In this document: piece after piece, positions 16,577-24,775 of the stretch | How the letters are laid out: each line of letters starts with the position of its first letter | Position numbering within the stretch: the stretch's first letter is position 1 | Origin: Okeania sp. SIO3B5 | GTDB lineage: Bacteria > Cyanobacteriota > Cyanobacteriia > Cyanobacteriales > Microcoleaceae | Length of the DNA stretch: 32,226 bases | Reading direction: 5' to 3' | Assembly: GCF_010692555.1 (NCBI RefSeq) | Contig: NZ_JAAHHG010000068.1 | Span: 1-32,226, forward strand | The notes under the pieces: model-generated | What the model saw: the letters and a program-made list of their open reading frames with translations, nothing else | The model's database searches: none | Told to the model about the DNA's origin: nothing | Position numbers and translations under genes: made by a program

Positions 16577-16842
16577 CTTTACCGAAAAATTGGGTTTAAA
16601 GCCTCGCCCTTGTAGGGCGACTTTTTATTTTAGTATGCAAGTGAATTGAATATATGCTACAGTGTTATTAGTTGCCGGGGGGCACTCGGAAACTCGTGCG
16701 CGGACGTGGAGGGAAGCGTTAGACTACCGACAAGGAAGCAGCACCCTGTGTTAGCGACAGCTATGCGAAGCAAAACGTCAACCCGCCGAGAAGCTACGGC
16801 TCAGTAGGAATCTCCGCGCCTTCAGGCCGGAGAGGATGTCAA
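16577..16842 (+). ncRNA. Solitary IS200/IS605-type right end with guide-RNA-like fold, no tnpB
   Basis: Plus-strand near-twin of 2823-3112. It has ACCGAAAAATTGGGTTTAAA, the CGCCCTTGTAGGGCG hairpin followed by a T-run, GTTGCCGGGGGGCACTCGG, CCGGAGAGGATGTCAA at its end, and high GC in the middle. The upstream hairpin could terminate incoming transcription. No TnpB frame lies between 16209 and this copy; the tnpB remnant that follows starts downstream, not upstream. High similarity to the other copy indicates fairly recent spread. Confidence 0.6.
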
Positions 16843-16997
16843 GTAAGTCCTGTTAATAAAGCTTTTATCCTAAATTAAAAGCAATAGCTCATGGCTGACG
16901 CCTGAATGTTTAGGGAAGAAGGACGATAGTTTAGCCATGTCTTTTTAAAGCGTGGATGAAAAACGAACGGGCGATTTTAATCGCCTAAAAAATTTGT

Positions 16998-17381
16998 CAT
17001 TTTAGTCAGTTATGCGAATTGTACGGCATAGAGTTTATTGAAACTGAAGAATCTTATATCATGTCCGGTTGAATACTTATACTTTGGAGAAGGTAAGGCA
17101 GCGGGAGCTGGAGGCAGGAGGCAGAAGGAAAGAAAAGGTTAGAAGGGAAAAGGTTTTTTTATAACTGATTATCCGGACATGATATTACACCTCGCAAGCA
17201 AGCTTTTTAGATGATGATTTCCTGCCAAACAGGGCGTGAAAAACCCGTTTGCGTAGCATTCCGTAGGAAAAGCTGGAATTCATCAGGAAAGCGAGTACAC
17301 AGAGGTTTATATCAAACCAAAAACGGTTTGTTGGTAAATGCTGATGTGAATGGAGCAGCTAATATTCTCAAAAAAAAGTAG
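16998..17381 (+). pseudogene. Second TnpB (IS200/IS605-like) C-terminal remnant, split by a MITE
   Basis: Coding blocks in order: ELYGIEFIETEESY (ending at 17055), then after the MITE TSQASFLDDDFLP, a frame change, and KSWNSSGKRVHRGLY followed by QTKNGLLVNADVNGAANILKKK and TAG at 17379-17381. NADVNGAANI is the conserved third RuvC motif of TnpB. It carries two insertions: a 129-bp MITE between ESY and TSQ, and the 24-bp dispersed repeat GTTTGCGTAGCATTCCGTAG(GAAA) at 17247-17270. The zinc-ribbon part and everything upstream are missing or unrecognisable. Confidence 0.85.
17056..17184 (+). mobile_element. MITE with TATCATGTCCGG ends, 129 bp, TTA target duplication
   Basis: Perfect 12-bp terminal inverted repeats, TATCATGTCCGG and CCGGACATGATA, with TTA on each side (17053-17055 and 17185-17187). 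Removing it restores GAATCTTACACCTCG, which reads ESYTS in TnpB. The interior is purine-rich, with GGAGGCAG repeats. Confidence 0.9.
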
Positions 17382-17505
17382 CGACAACTTTGGAGTTTTC
17401 TCTCGAAGGAGTCAGTAGAGGTAGTTTGATAATGCCTTTAAGAATCCAGTTGTGGATTGCTTAAGAATCTTCGTCTCTTTAGAGCGGGGATTATCAATAT
17501 AGTGT
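17382..17505 (+). ncRNA. Right end / guide-RNA-like region of the second tnpB remnant
   Basis: Directly follows the TAG of the tnpB remnant and ends with AAGAATCTTCGTCTCTTTAG, GCGGGGATTATCAATA. This has the same plan as the other ends, a hairpin followed by a TCAA motif. The CTTCG side of the stem no longer fully matches GCGGGG, suggesting decay. Confidence 0.45.
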
Positions 17506-17696
17506 TAACCTATTTTAGTCACTAATAATAACCAAAATATATTTGAACACTCCCATTTTTTTAACTTCAGTTGATAAATAATCATATAACTTTTATCTAT
17601 TCAAACTAAAATAAATAGGAAAAATTAAATAGATTTGCAACCGATACATTATAGTTATATTTATTTGATTTGAATGGTATTTCCATACTCTCAAGA

Positions 17697-18527
17697 ATGA
17701 TCGTTGAAACTAGACAAAAAAGAATAGGTATTTTTGATAGTGGGATAGGAGGTTTAACTGTTCTTAGAGAGCTATATAGACAGTTACCTAGTGAATCTAT
17801 TCTTTACTTTGGAGATACAGCAAGATTACCTTATGGCACAAGAACTAGCAAAGAAATTGTGCAGTTTGTAGATGAAATTATAGAGTGGTTAATCAAGAGT
17901 GGAGTGAAAATGGTATTGATGGCTTGTAATACCAGTTCAGCTCTTGCTTTAGAAAAAATCAAGTCTAAATTTGATATTCCAATTCTAGGATTGATTGTAC
18001 CAGGGGCTAATGCTGCAGTAGAATTAGGAACAAGAATAGGCGTAATTGCTACTCCTGCAACTGCTGCTAGTAATGCCTATCGTAGAGCAATTCTAGAGGC
18101 AAATACTTCTGCTAAAGTGTGGCAAGTAGGCTGTCCCTATTTCGTACCTTTAATAGAGCAAAATCAACTACATAATCCTTACACATATCAGATAGCAGAA
18201 GAATATTTGATGCCATTAATACAGCAAAAAATTGACACATTAGTTTATGGTTGTACTCACTATCCCTATTTAGAACCAATATTGCGTTCATTTATACCTA
18301 GAAATGTTCATTTTGTAGATCCTGCTGTATCTCTAGTTAAAGTAGCTGCTAAAAAGCTAGAAATTATGAATTTGCAAAACTATGAGAAGGCAAAACCAAC
18401 AAAATTTGTAGTTAGCGGTTCTTCTCAAAAATTTGCTGAATTATCATTACAATGGCTTGGTTATAAACCAATTGTACAATCAGTTTCTTTATCTACTGTT
18501 ATAGACAAACCTATTTCTATAGCATAG
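17697..18527 (+). CDS. murI: Glutamate racemase
   Basis: Converts L- to D-glutamate for peptidoglycan. 276 residues from ATG 17697; the frame is open from a TTG nine codons earlier, but MIVETRQKRIGIFDSG is a natural start. The N-terminal FDSGIGGLTVL motif (13-23) carries the first catalytic Asp. MACNTSSA (75-82) provides Cys77, and YGCTHYP (184-190) provides Cys186 and its His. Length is typical. In many cyanobacteria murI sits close to the solanesyl diphosphate synthase gene; here the two are 3 kb apart with repeats between them. Confidence 0.96.
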   Translation: MIVETRQKRIGIFDSGIGGLTVLRELYRQLPSESILYFGDTARLPYGTRTSKEIVQFVDEIIEWLIKSGVKMVLMACNTSSALALEKIKSKFDIPILGLIVPGANAAVELGTRIGVIATPATAASNAYRRAILEANTSAKVWQVGCPYFVPLIEQNQLHNPYTYQIAEEYLMPLIQQKIDTLVYGCTHYPYLEPILRSFIPRNVHFVDPAVSLVKVAAKKLEIMNLQNYEKAKPTKFVVSGSSQKFAELSLQWLGYKPIVQSVSLSTVIDKPISIA

Positions 18528-18551
18528 ATATTTATCTAAATGTTGGCATTT

Positions 18552-18592
18552 ATACCCGCGCTCTCCTCGTCGGGAGCGGAGGGATGTCAATG
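18552..18592 (+). mobile_element. Fragment of an IS200/IS605-type right end
   Basis: ACCCGCGCTCTCCTCGTCGG followed by GAGCGGAGGGATGTCAA. This is the terminal hairpin and GATGTCAA only, without the rest of the RNA-like region. Confidence 0.45.
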
Positions 18593-18612
18593 TCAATCAA
18601 TGTTGCGGTTTC

Positions 18613-18740
18613 ACACGGAAGATGTTCAAACAATATAGAGCGATCGCTACAAGCTATGACAAGCGTTCAGTAAACTTTCTGGGAGGAATTCCTAAAGGTA
18701 GCCTCAGTCATTTTATTGGCATAGCGATCGCCATTGACTT
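18613..18740 (+). pseudogene. IS5-like transposase C-terminal fragment
   Basis: One frame reads RKMFKQYRAIATSYDKRSVN and then FLGGI. This is the C-terminal 'FKxxRxIATRYDK...' signature of IS5/IS4-type DDE transposases. About 40 codons remain and nothing catalytic. It may have supplied activity for the TNA-duplicating MITEs in the past, which cannot be shown here. Confidence 0.7.
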
Positions 18741-18778
18741 AGAGCATACAATACCCATTTTGTCAATTTTTTAATTGA

Positions 18779-18872
18779 TGACACGCCCTAATGTGGATTA
18801 GATTTTTTCCAATAATTCAGGTTCTGGCAAGATTTGACCATTTTTTTCTAATACACTATTTAAGGTGTGTCA
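18779..18872 (+). mobile_element. Possible small inverted-repeat element with TGACACGCC ends
   Basis: TGACACGCC near 18779 and GGTGTGTCA near 18865 are inverted with one mismatch, enclosing about 75 bp of AT-rich DNA. No target duplication is visible, so this is weaker than the other elements. Confidence 0.35.
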
Positions 18873-19018
18873 CGCCAATAGGCTGTTTTAGCTGACTTTG
18901 GTAGTAAGTATAAATTTACCTAAATTTAGTAAAGCTTTTATCTCAAACTAAAGACAATAGCTGTTTGCGTAGCATCCCGCAGGGAAGCGCTGAAGTACTC
19001 ACAGCTAAATGCTTACAT

Positions 19019-19209
19019 CCTACATTCCGCACGTTAGAATGTAGTATCTCAGGCTAGTCGTTGAAAACCTTGTCTGGCAATAACCATAAAGTTTATAAGT
19101 AAAAATACATATTACACACACTATTGACAGTTTTTTTAAGAAAAGAGGATGTAATCCACCTTCTTCGTAAAAAATACTGTTGTAGTATGCTTATCGTGCG
19201 GAACATGGG
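19019..19209 (+). mobile_element. Non-autonomous element with IS1634-type ends, 191 bp, 6-bp target duplication
   Basis: Starts CCTACATTCCGCACGTTAGA and ends with the inverse CGTGCGGAACATGGG. It is flanked by TTACAT at 19013-19018 and 19210-19215. The ends match the IS1634-type element at 11169-12185 and the target duplication is of equal size, so this is probably a MITE of that family. No coding. Confidence 0.85.
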
Positions 19210-19235
19210 TTACATATAAACTAAAATACTTTATT

Positions 19236-19330
19236 AGACATCTCCAAAAATCAAAAATAAAATCAATTATCACACAGAAATTATCAATTCTTTCTGCCTA
19301 CTGCCTACTGCCTCTTTTCTGGAGATGTCT
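19236..19330 (+). mobile_element. MITE with AGACATCTCC ends, 95 bp
   Basis: AGACATCTCC and GGAGATGTCT are perfect inverted ends, and the similarity continues for a few bases inward. ATT lies on each side (19233-19235, 19331-19333). Close to the right end are CTGCCTA heptamers, repeating the pattern of tandem repeats inside such elements. Confidence 0.8.
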
Positions 19331-19427
19331 ATTAGTTATTTTAAAATTTATTGGATACTTAAATTAATCTTAAGTAGCAGATAATTTCTAGTTCATATAG
19401 AGCTATAATATTATCTGTTGTTTTTTA

Positions 19428-19586
19428 CTAATGTAAATTAGTTCTTGAGTTAGCAATACCTTGTTGCCAAGATTTATTTTTTGTGATTTTTGCACCTCTT
19501 TGGGCTAATGTTAGTAGTAAATATACAGTAAATACATAACCAGTTGCTAGAATGGGAATAATTACAGGAATGTGATTGTAGTTCAT
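19428..19586 (-). CDS. Small single-span membrane protein (52 aa), unknown
   Basis: ATG at 19584-19586 on the minus strand and TAG at 19428-19430. The protein begins MNYNHIPVIIPILATGYVFT, continues through a hydrophobic stretch (about 7-29), then has a basic tail (AQRGAKITKNKSWQQGIANS). Composition and topology are like the tiny single-helix subunits of cyanobacterial photosynthetic or NDH-1 complexes, but I do not recognise the family. No good Shine-Dalgarno sequence precedes it. It is the only protein-like frame in the 3-kb gap between murI and sds. Confidence 0.55.
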   Translation of the reverse strand: MNYNHIPVIIPILATGYVFTVYLLLTLAQRGAKITKNKSWQQGIANSRTNLH

Positions 19587-20856
19587 GGTTTTATTTGATG
19601 GTGAGGAGGATTTTTAGATGTAAGTATTTTCTAGCTAAAAAGCTAAGTCATTAAAGATTAATTGAGTACTGTTTACTTAGTAATTAATTGAAGTCAATAC
19701 TAAGAAAAACAATTATTCTTTAATTTATTTTTAGAGCAAAAGAAATTTATAGACAAAATCTTTAACTCTTTGTATTTATAAGGTTGTAGCATTAAATAGT
19801 AATGCCAAGTAGCAGATATTTTTATTTTTTGAGTTCACATATTTGAACTTTTTTTTAGTTACCTTCTGCTTAGGTAGTCTCTAAACTTAAGATCCCAGAT
19901 TTTTTTTTAGAGAAAAGGTTATTCAGATTCTAAATTGTTGATAATTACTGAGTAATATTTGTCACCTGGAATACTATCAATCGAACGGAACTTTTAGCAA
20001 TCTAATTGCTTCATTAAACTATATATCGATCTAAACTCTTAACCAGGGACTATGTTTTAGTAACTAATAACCGATAGACGGTAGTCCTGCATAGTAATGG
20101 TATACAAGGAACAAAAGATGCTTGGCAGGGGAGCAAGATTCTCCCACTGCCGTACCTCGTAACAAAAATCATACAATGCACTACCACCGAATAGATTTTT
20201 AGAAGCTCAAATTAACTCAATTTCTGCACTTCAGTCATTGGTAGATATATCTCAGAAAGACTATGCAGCTATTAAGTTATCTTCATTATTATTATTAATT
20301 ATATAGAGTTCCTGATAGCTTAATTAATATAACCTATATAGCAAAAACTTTCTGGTTAATTTAGATCGAATATGATGATGACTAAATTATATATTTCAGC
20401 TCAGAAGTTTTTGACTATTCTCTTTACCAATAGGTAACTTTTAACTATTGATAAATTTTGGGTCTATTTATTTTTTGAATTCAAATTTTAGAGTAAACCT
20501 TCATAGTAGATTGAGTCAACCTTTAATGGTGAAAAATTTTGCTCTACTATTCCTAGCTCCTAGCCAATCTTGATAACTCGGTAAGTTGAGAGATAAATCT
20601 ATAATTAAGTCCAGTTCCTTAAAGGATAATCTAATGTTAGCCTATGAAGGTTATCAACTTTGAATACTTGAATTCTTACAGTTCCTACTATTAAAGTAAC
20701 ACAGTAAATACTATTTGTATATAGAATTTTGATAGTTACTTAACAATTAGACACAATCTATCATAAAAACTGACTTTGATTAACATTTAACTATTGGGTA
20801 TCAAAAAATAAAAAAATATTTTTATAGATTCGATTTACAATGGATGATTGATAATT
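19587..20856. other. Long AT-rich non-coding stretch
   Basis: No ORF with protein character on either strand. It contains the possible structured RNA near 20044-20165; otherwise I see only AT-rich sequence without recognisable repeats. It is less repeat-laden than the other gaps, so it could be regulatory DNA for the small gene on the left or sds on the right. Confidence 0.4.
20044..20165. ncRNA. Possible structured RNA
   Basis: Two nested or adjacent stems are visible: GGACT...AGTCC (about 20047-20087) enclosing ACCG-ATAGA-CGGT, and a strong hairpin, GGCAGGGGAG with CTCCCACTGCC (20124-20151). GGTA near 20099 and TACC near 20153 could close the second one. It stands out as GC-richer DNA in an AT-rich gap without genes. 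Read on the minus strand, the strong hairpin is followed by AAGCATCTTTTGTT, so it might be a terminator. No known RNA family is recognised. Confidence 0.3.
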
Positions 20857-21146
20857 AGGGTTTGCTGAAAAAGTCTTATGGGTGAGAGTAGGAGACAACC
20901 CACCCCTAACCCCTCCCCCTCCCAACCCACCCCTAGCCCCTCCCAGGAGGGGAGGGGGAGACAGGAGAAAAGGGAATGAGCAAGGAGGTAGGAGTAAGAA
21001 TTGTAAGAATGATTTTTCTGCCCAACTATGTGCCTAAAATACTAACTTTTCGAGGGTGAAGAGCTGAAAACCAGGCACTTTTTAAAGGCCCCAAAAAGGC
21101 TAAAACCTTTATCTGTAAATACTTTTAGATTTAATCAGCAAGCCCT
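20857..21146 (+). mobile_element. Element with AGGGYTTGCTGA ends, 290 bp, AATT target duplication
   Basis: Left end AGGGTTTGCTGAAAAA; right end, inverted, AGGGCTTGCTGATTAAA. AATT lies on each side (20853-20856 and 21147-21150). The interior has a C-rich repeat (ACCCACCCCTAACCCCTCCC type) and its inverse. No coding. Partial relatives start at 13732 and 15298. Confidence 0.75.
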
Positions 21147-21154
21147 AATTAATG

Positions 21155-21320
21155 CCCAAAGGTTTAAAGTCTCTCCTTTTAAGGAGAAAAAAGCGGTAGT
21201 TTTGCTACGCAACATCTAAAGCGGAGCTTCCCGTAGGGTGGGATGGCGTACTTCGGAGCGACTCTGTCACTCTTCGGGTCTCAAAGCCATATCCATGAGA
21301 CCAAGAGAAGAAATCAGATT
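21155..21320 (+). repeat. Composite dispersed repeat (same type as 3208-3390)
   Basis: AAAGGTTTAAAGTCTCTCC, a CTTTTAAGGAG hairpin, AAAGCGGTAGTTTTGCTACG, GCTTCCCGTAGGGTGGGATG and CCATATCCATGAGACCAAGA occur in the same order as at 3208-3390. There is an extra GC-rich segment near 21247-21285. Confidence 0.6.
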
Positions 21321-21332
21321 TCCTTATATTCT

Positions 21333-21423
21333 TAGGACTTACGCAGATACGCTATATATAGTACTCATAACTATTGTCCAATAGTTACTGGACTCTATAC
21401 ACAGTGTCTTTGCGTAAGTCCTG
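21333..21423 (+). mobile_element. MITE with TAGGACTTACGCA ends, 91 bp, ATTCT target duplication
   Basis: TAGGACTTACGCA at the left and TGCGTAAGTCCTG at the right are inverted ends. ATTCT lies on both sides (21328-21332, 21424-21428). The interior is self-complementary (CTATATATAG, CTATTGTCCAATAGT). A truncated copy is at 16502-16575. Confidence 0.85.
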
Positions 21424-21578
21424 ATTCTATTCCGTAACGGTTAAAACCCGAGTTAATTATCCATTGTTCATTATCCATTATCAATTAATGAACTATTTAC
21501 CTATATGAAGGGTGCTTGGCTTAGAATAAGAATATAATATGTAAAATTTTGTTAACTTGTAGCTTGATTGGCTAATCC

Positions 21579-22550
21579 ATGACCACTTCAACTCTCCTAT
21601 TTTCACCAGTAGAAGCAGACCTAAAACTGCTAACAGATAACTTAAAACAATTAGTAGGTGCTCGTCACCCAATCCTGTACGCTGCAGCAGAACATCTATT
21701 CCGCGTTCAAGGAAAGCGAGTGAGACCAGCTATAGTCTTTTTAATTTCACGGACTACCATGCCAAATCAAGAAATTAGTCCTAAACATCGTCGTTTAGCA
21801 GAAATCACAGAAATGATCCACACTGCTAGCTTAGTTCACGACGATGTAGTAGACGAATCAGAAATTCGCCGAGGTGTCCCCACTGTTCATAGCTTATTTA
21901 CCAATCGTGTTGCAGTACTGGCCGGAGATTTTCTCTTTGCTCAATCATCTTGGTACTTGGCCAATCTAGATAATCTAGAAGTAGTTAAACTACTTTCAGA
22001 AGTAATTATGGACCTTGCCGAAGGAGAAATTCAGCAAGGACTACATAAATTTGATACTGATTTATCAATAGATGCTTACTTAGAAAAGAGCTACTATAAA
22101 ACAGCTTCTCTAATTGCTAATAGTTCTAAAGCTGCAGCTACTCTTAGTGGTGCCTCGCCAGAACTAGCTCAGGATATGTACTACTATGGCCGATATGTAG
22201 GTTTAGCATTTCAGATAGTAGATGACATACTAGATTTTACCAGTGCAACAGAATCTCTAGGAAAACCTGCTTGTTCAGACCTGAAAAGTGGCCACTTGAC
22301 AGCACCTACGTTATATGCATTAGCAGAAAAGCCAACTTTAGAAAAACTAATCGAAAGAGAATTAGCCCAAGATGGGGATCTAGAAGAGGCAATTCAATTG
22401 ATTAAAGGTAGTCACGGTATTGAAAAATCTCAGGAATTAGCTACTAAATACGCAAAAATGGGTGTTGAACATTTAAAGTCTTTACCAGATTGTGATTCTC
22501 GTGAGGCTCTGATTAATCTTACTGACTATGTTTTAAGTCGGCTGTATTAA
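21579..22550 (+). CDS. sds: Solanesyl diphosphate synthase (long-chain trans-prenyl diphosphate synthase)
   Basis: Builds the all-trans C40-C45 prenyl chain used for the plastoquinone tail. 323 residues. The first Asp-rich motif, DDVVD (88-92), is preceded by TASLVH, whose small residues allow long products. The second motif, DDILD (215-219), follows FQIV. GKRVRPA (45-51) and KTASLI (174-179) are the usual substrate-binding elements. Length and motifs are normal. The start at ATG 21579 is the first in frame. The gene is probably monocistronic, with a MITE and a composite repeat within 160-420 bp upstream. Confidence 0.95.
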   Translation: MTTSTLLFSPVEADLKLLTDNLKQLVGARHPILYAAAEHLFRVQGKRVRPAIVFLISRTTMPNQEISPKHRRLAEITEMIHTASLVHDDVVDESEIRRGVPTVHSLFTNRVAVLAGDFLFAQSSWYLANLDNLEVVKLLSEVIMDLAEGEIQQGLHKFDTDLSIDAYLEKSYYKTASLIANSSKAAATLSGASPELAQDMYYYGRYVGLAFQIVDDILDFTSATESLGKPACSDLKSGHLTAPTLYALAEKPTLEKLIERELAQDGDLEEAIQLIKGSHGIEKSQELATKYAKMGVEHLKSLPDCDSREALINLTDYVLSRLY

Positions 22551-23033
22551 CTTTTAGTATTTTCCAATAAGTTAGTAAGAGTTAATTAATACTAGCAGTA
22601 GGATAAAACTTAAACATTGGCGATTAATTAATGCAGTTCTATTAATCTTTTGATAGCAATCTAATCTGTCTTCAGATGAGTTTAACTTTGCTATTTCATT
22701 AATGGATAATGGATAATGGATAATGGATAATTACTTCTCCCTTTTAGGGAGAGGATTGACGCTTAAGGAAAAAATTTATTTTTTTCCCTTTGAAAGGGCA
22801 GGTTAATAAAGCTGAATTATTTAATTATTAATTATTAATTATTAATTATTAGGTTAAATTCTATTTTCTCTATTTACTTGAGGTAGTTGAACTATTAATT
22901 AATGTAGCAAGGAATGAGTTGGTTAGTACTTATGTTGATGATGAACCTGAGACACTATAAAGGCTTTTACCACTGTTTCCTGTTCCCTGTTCCCTGTTCC
23001 CTGTTCCCTTAATTGTGAGAATATCTCAACATC
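22551..23033. other. Intergenic region with several short tandem arrays
   Basis: GGATAAT heptamers at 22700-22730, TTATTAA heptamers at 22828-22855 and TGTTCCC heptamers at 22979-23010. Between them are short hairpins of the CCCTTTTAGGG type. At 22905-22955 there is a fragment resembling the unit edge of the large array at 28.6 kb (AAGGAATGAGTTGGTTAG, TTGATGATGAA). No gene. Confidence 0.5.
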
Positions 23034-23513
23034 TTAAGCAATATCCGGAGGAATTTTGCTAGAGTTGGAATTAGAGGATGCCTGATACTGTTTTAGATAT
23101 ATATTTATCAGCTTTTGGACATCCTCTCTCTTAACCTCTGTAGCCGTTGTCAAATTACCAGGTGTTTCAAAAAAGACAAAGCTATCTAAAGGTTCAATTG
23201 CTATCATTTGGAAAAGTATATAAATAACTGGTACAGGTATAGCAACTACATTAGCCTCTACAATAGAAGATGAAGCATCTTTTTGAGTAGAAAAAGCATA
23301 AATAACACGTTTTTCTAATTCATATTTATTACGATGACCAAGGGTAGTCAAAACCCAATTTTGCGTGTCAGTTTGCAAAATATAGTACTCTAAATGTTGT
23401 AATTGTTGAGCTAAAAGTTTCAAGGCAGGTGTAATTGCTTCAACAACTTCTGCTGTATTTCCATTTTGAGGTGAATTTCTAATGAGTGCTTGGATTTGTC
23501 TATCTAAGTCCAT
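23034..23513 (-). CDS. Conserved cyanobacterial protein of unknown function next to hetZ
   Basis: 159 residues, soluble, acidic to neutral. It starts MDLDRQIQALIRNSP, has a predicted helical N-terminus (about 20-45, ITPALKLLAQQLQHLEYYIL), mixed beta-alpha sequence in the middle (NWVLTTLGHRNKYELEKRVI) and an IPVPVIYILFQM segment (about 92-103), then VFFETPGNL and a C-terminal helix with a Ser/Asn tail. It appears to be a family of cyanobacterial proteins kept beside hetZ, but I cannot name a function. It is transcribed divergently from hetZ with only 92 bp between, so the two may share control. Confidence 0.75.
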   Translation of the reverse strand: MDLDRQIQALIRNSPQNGNTAEVVEAITPALKLLAQQLQHLEYYILQTDTQNWVLTTLGHRNKYELEKRVIYAFSTQKDASSSIVEANVVAIPVPVIYILFQMIAIEPLDSFVFFETPGNLTTATEVKREDVQKLINIYLKQYQASSNSNSSKIPPDIA

Positions 23514-23605
23514 AATTTACGATCTAGTCTTTTCAGAAATTTTATGAAATCAGGGTGTATATGTAATGAATCGAAAAAAATATTAGCAGTTAATTTATTA
23601 ATACA

Positions 23606-24775
23606 ATGATGGGGGAAATCTGCCAAGTTGGCGAAGAAAATTTAAAGCTCTTGCTAGATGAATTTCAGCAATCTACTCGTGCATCAAAGCAAAATTGCCA
23701 ATCAGTAGCAGAGCGTATTACACAGGAAGTAGAAAGAATTTGCATGGAAAGCAAAAGAATTCAAGCTTCAGGGGAAATAAGTAAATGGGCAAAGAACCTA
23801 GCTCAACATCGTCTGAGACAATGTCTACATTACTATAAGCTTGGTTCTAGAGAAGGAAGAATACATTTACATAGCACTCTAAGTGCAATTGTTTATCGGT
23901 ATATCACTCCTCCTCAAATACAATCAAGTTATCAGGCAAGATTAAATCTGATCGAGGACTTTTTACAGCAATTTTATCTGGAAGCTTTGAATGCTTTTAG
24001 ACGAGAAACTGAGCTACCAGTAATGTACACTCCCCGTACATTATTAGAACTCGCCGAGTACATGGCCTTCACAGAGCGTTACGGCAAAAGGCGTATACCT
24101 TTGTCTGGTGGTCGTAGTCAACAATTGATTATTCTGCGTGCTCAAACATTTTCTCATCAACAACCAAAAGAAACATCTGTAGATATTGACCAAGCAGCAG
24201 AGGGAACAGCTACGGACTCAGATAAGACATGGAATGATGGGTCTATGCAACAGGTGCGGGAAGCAATGGCCGCACAACAGGATACAGGTGATGATATAAG
24301 TTCTCTGCGCCAGGTGGTAATAGAAGAACTTATGGCCTATCTGGAAGAACGTGGACAGCAAGACTGTGCAGAATATTTTGCACTGCGTTTACAAGACTTA
24401 TCAACTGGGGAAATAGAATCTATATTAAATCTTACTCCCAGACAAAGGGATTATTTACAGCAACGCTTTAAGTACCATTTGCTAAAATTTGCCATGGGAC
24501 ATAGTTGGGAATTAGTTCATCAATGGTTAGGAGCAGACTTAGAGCATAGTTTAGGCTTAACCCCCACAGAATGGGCAGCTCTACATGACAAAATTGACGC
24601 AGAACAGAAAAGTTTGCTAGATTTGAAGCATAAAGGTCTTTCTGACGAAGCGATCGCGAAGACTTTAGGTCGTAAAGTAAACCAGGTGAAGAAGAAGTGG
24701 CATAAGTTACTCGAACTTGCCTGGGAATTACGAAATCATTCAAATTCCGGAGCGAGTGCGTCAACTGATGAATAA
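23606..24775 (+). CDS. hetZ: Heterocyst differentiation regulator HetZ
   Basis: 389 residues. In Anabaena, HetZ is a DNA-binding regulator acting early in heterocyst commitment with HetR and HetP. N-terminal features: NLKLLLDEFQQSTRASKQNC, a helical region with HRLRQCLHYYKLGSREGRIH (about 71-90), and AFRRETELPVMYTPRTLLEL (about 132-151). A low-complexity linker (about 195-230) follows. The C-terminus has two helix-turn-helix-like repeats (STGEIESILNLTPRQRDYLQ; LSDEAIAKTLGRKVNQVKKK) as in sigma region 4. Its stop overlaps the patU start by 8 bp, so the two are translationally coupled. The 92-bp upstream gap lacks the GGGTCTAACCC-type HetR operator known for Anabaena. ATG 23609 is an equally good start. 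Confidence 0.9.
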   Translation: MMGEICQVGEENLKLLLDEFQQSTRASKQNCQSVAERITQEVERICMESKRIQASGEISKWAKNLAQHRLRQCLHYYKLGSREGRIHLHSTLSAIVYRYITPPQIQSSYQARLNLIEDFLQQFYLEALNAFRRETELPVMYTPRTLLELAEYMAFTERYGKRRIPLSGGRSQQLIILRAQTFSHQQPKETSVDIDQAAEGTATDSDKTWNDGSMQQVREAMAAQQDTGDDISSLRQVVIEELMAYLEERGQQDCAEYFALRLQDLSTGEIESILNLTPRQRDYLQQRFKYHLLKFAMGHSWELVHQWLGADLEHSLGLTPTEWAALHDKIDAEQKSLLDLKHKGLSDEAIAKTLGRKVNQVKKKWHKLLELAWELRNHSNSGASASTDE

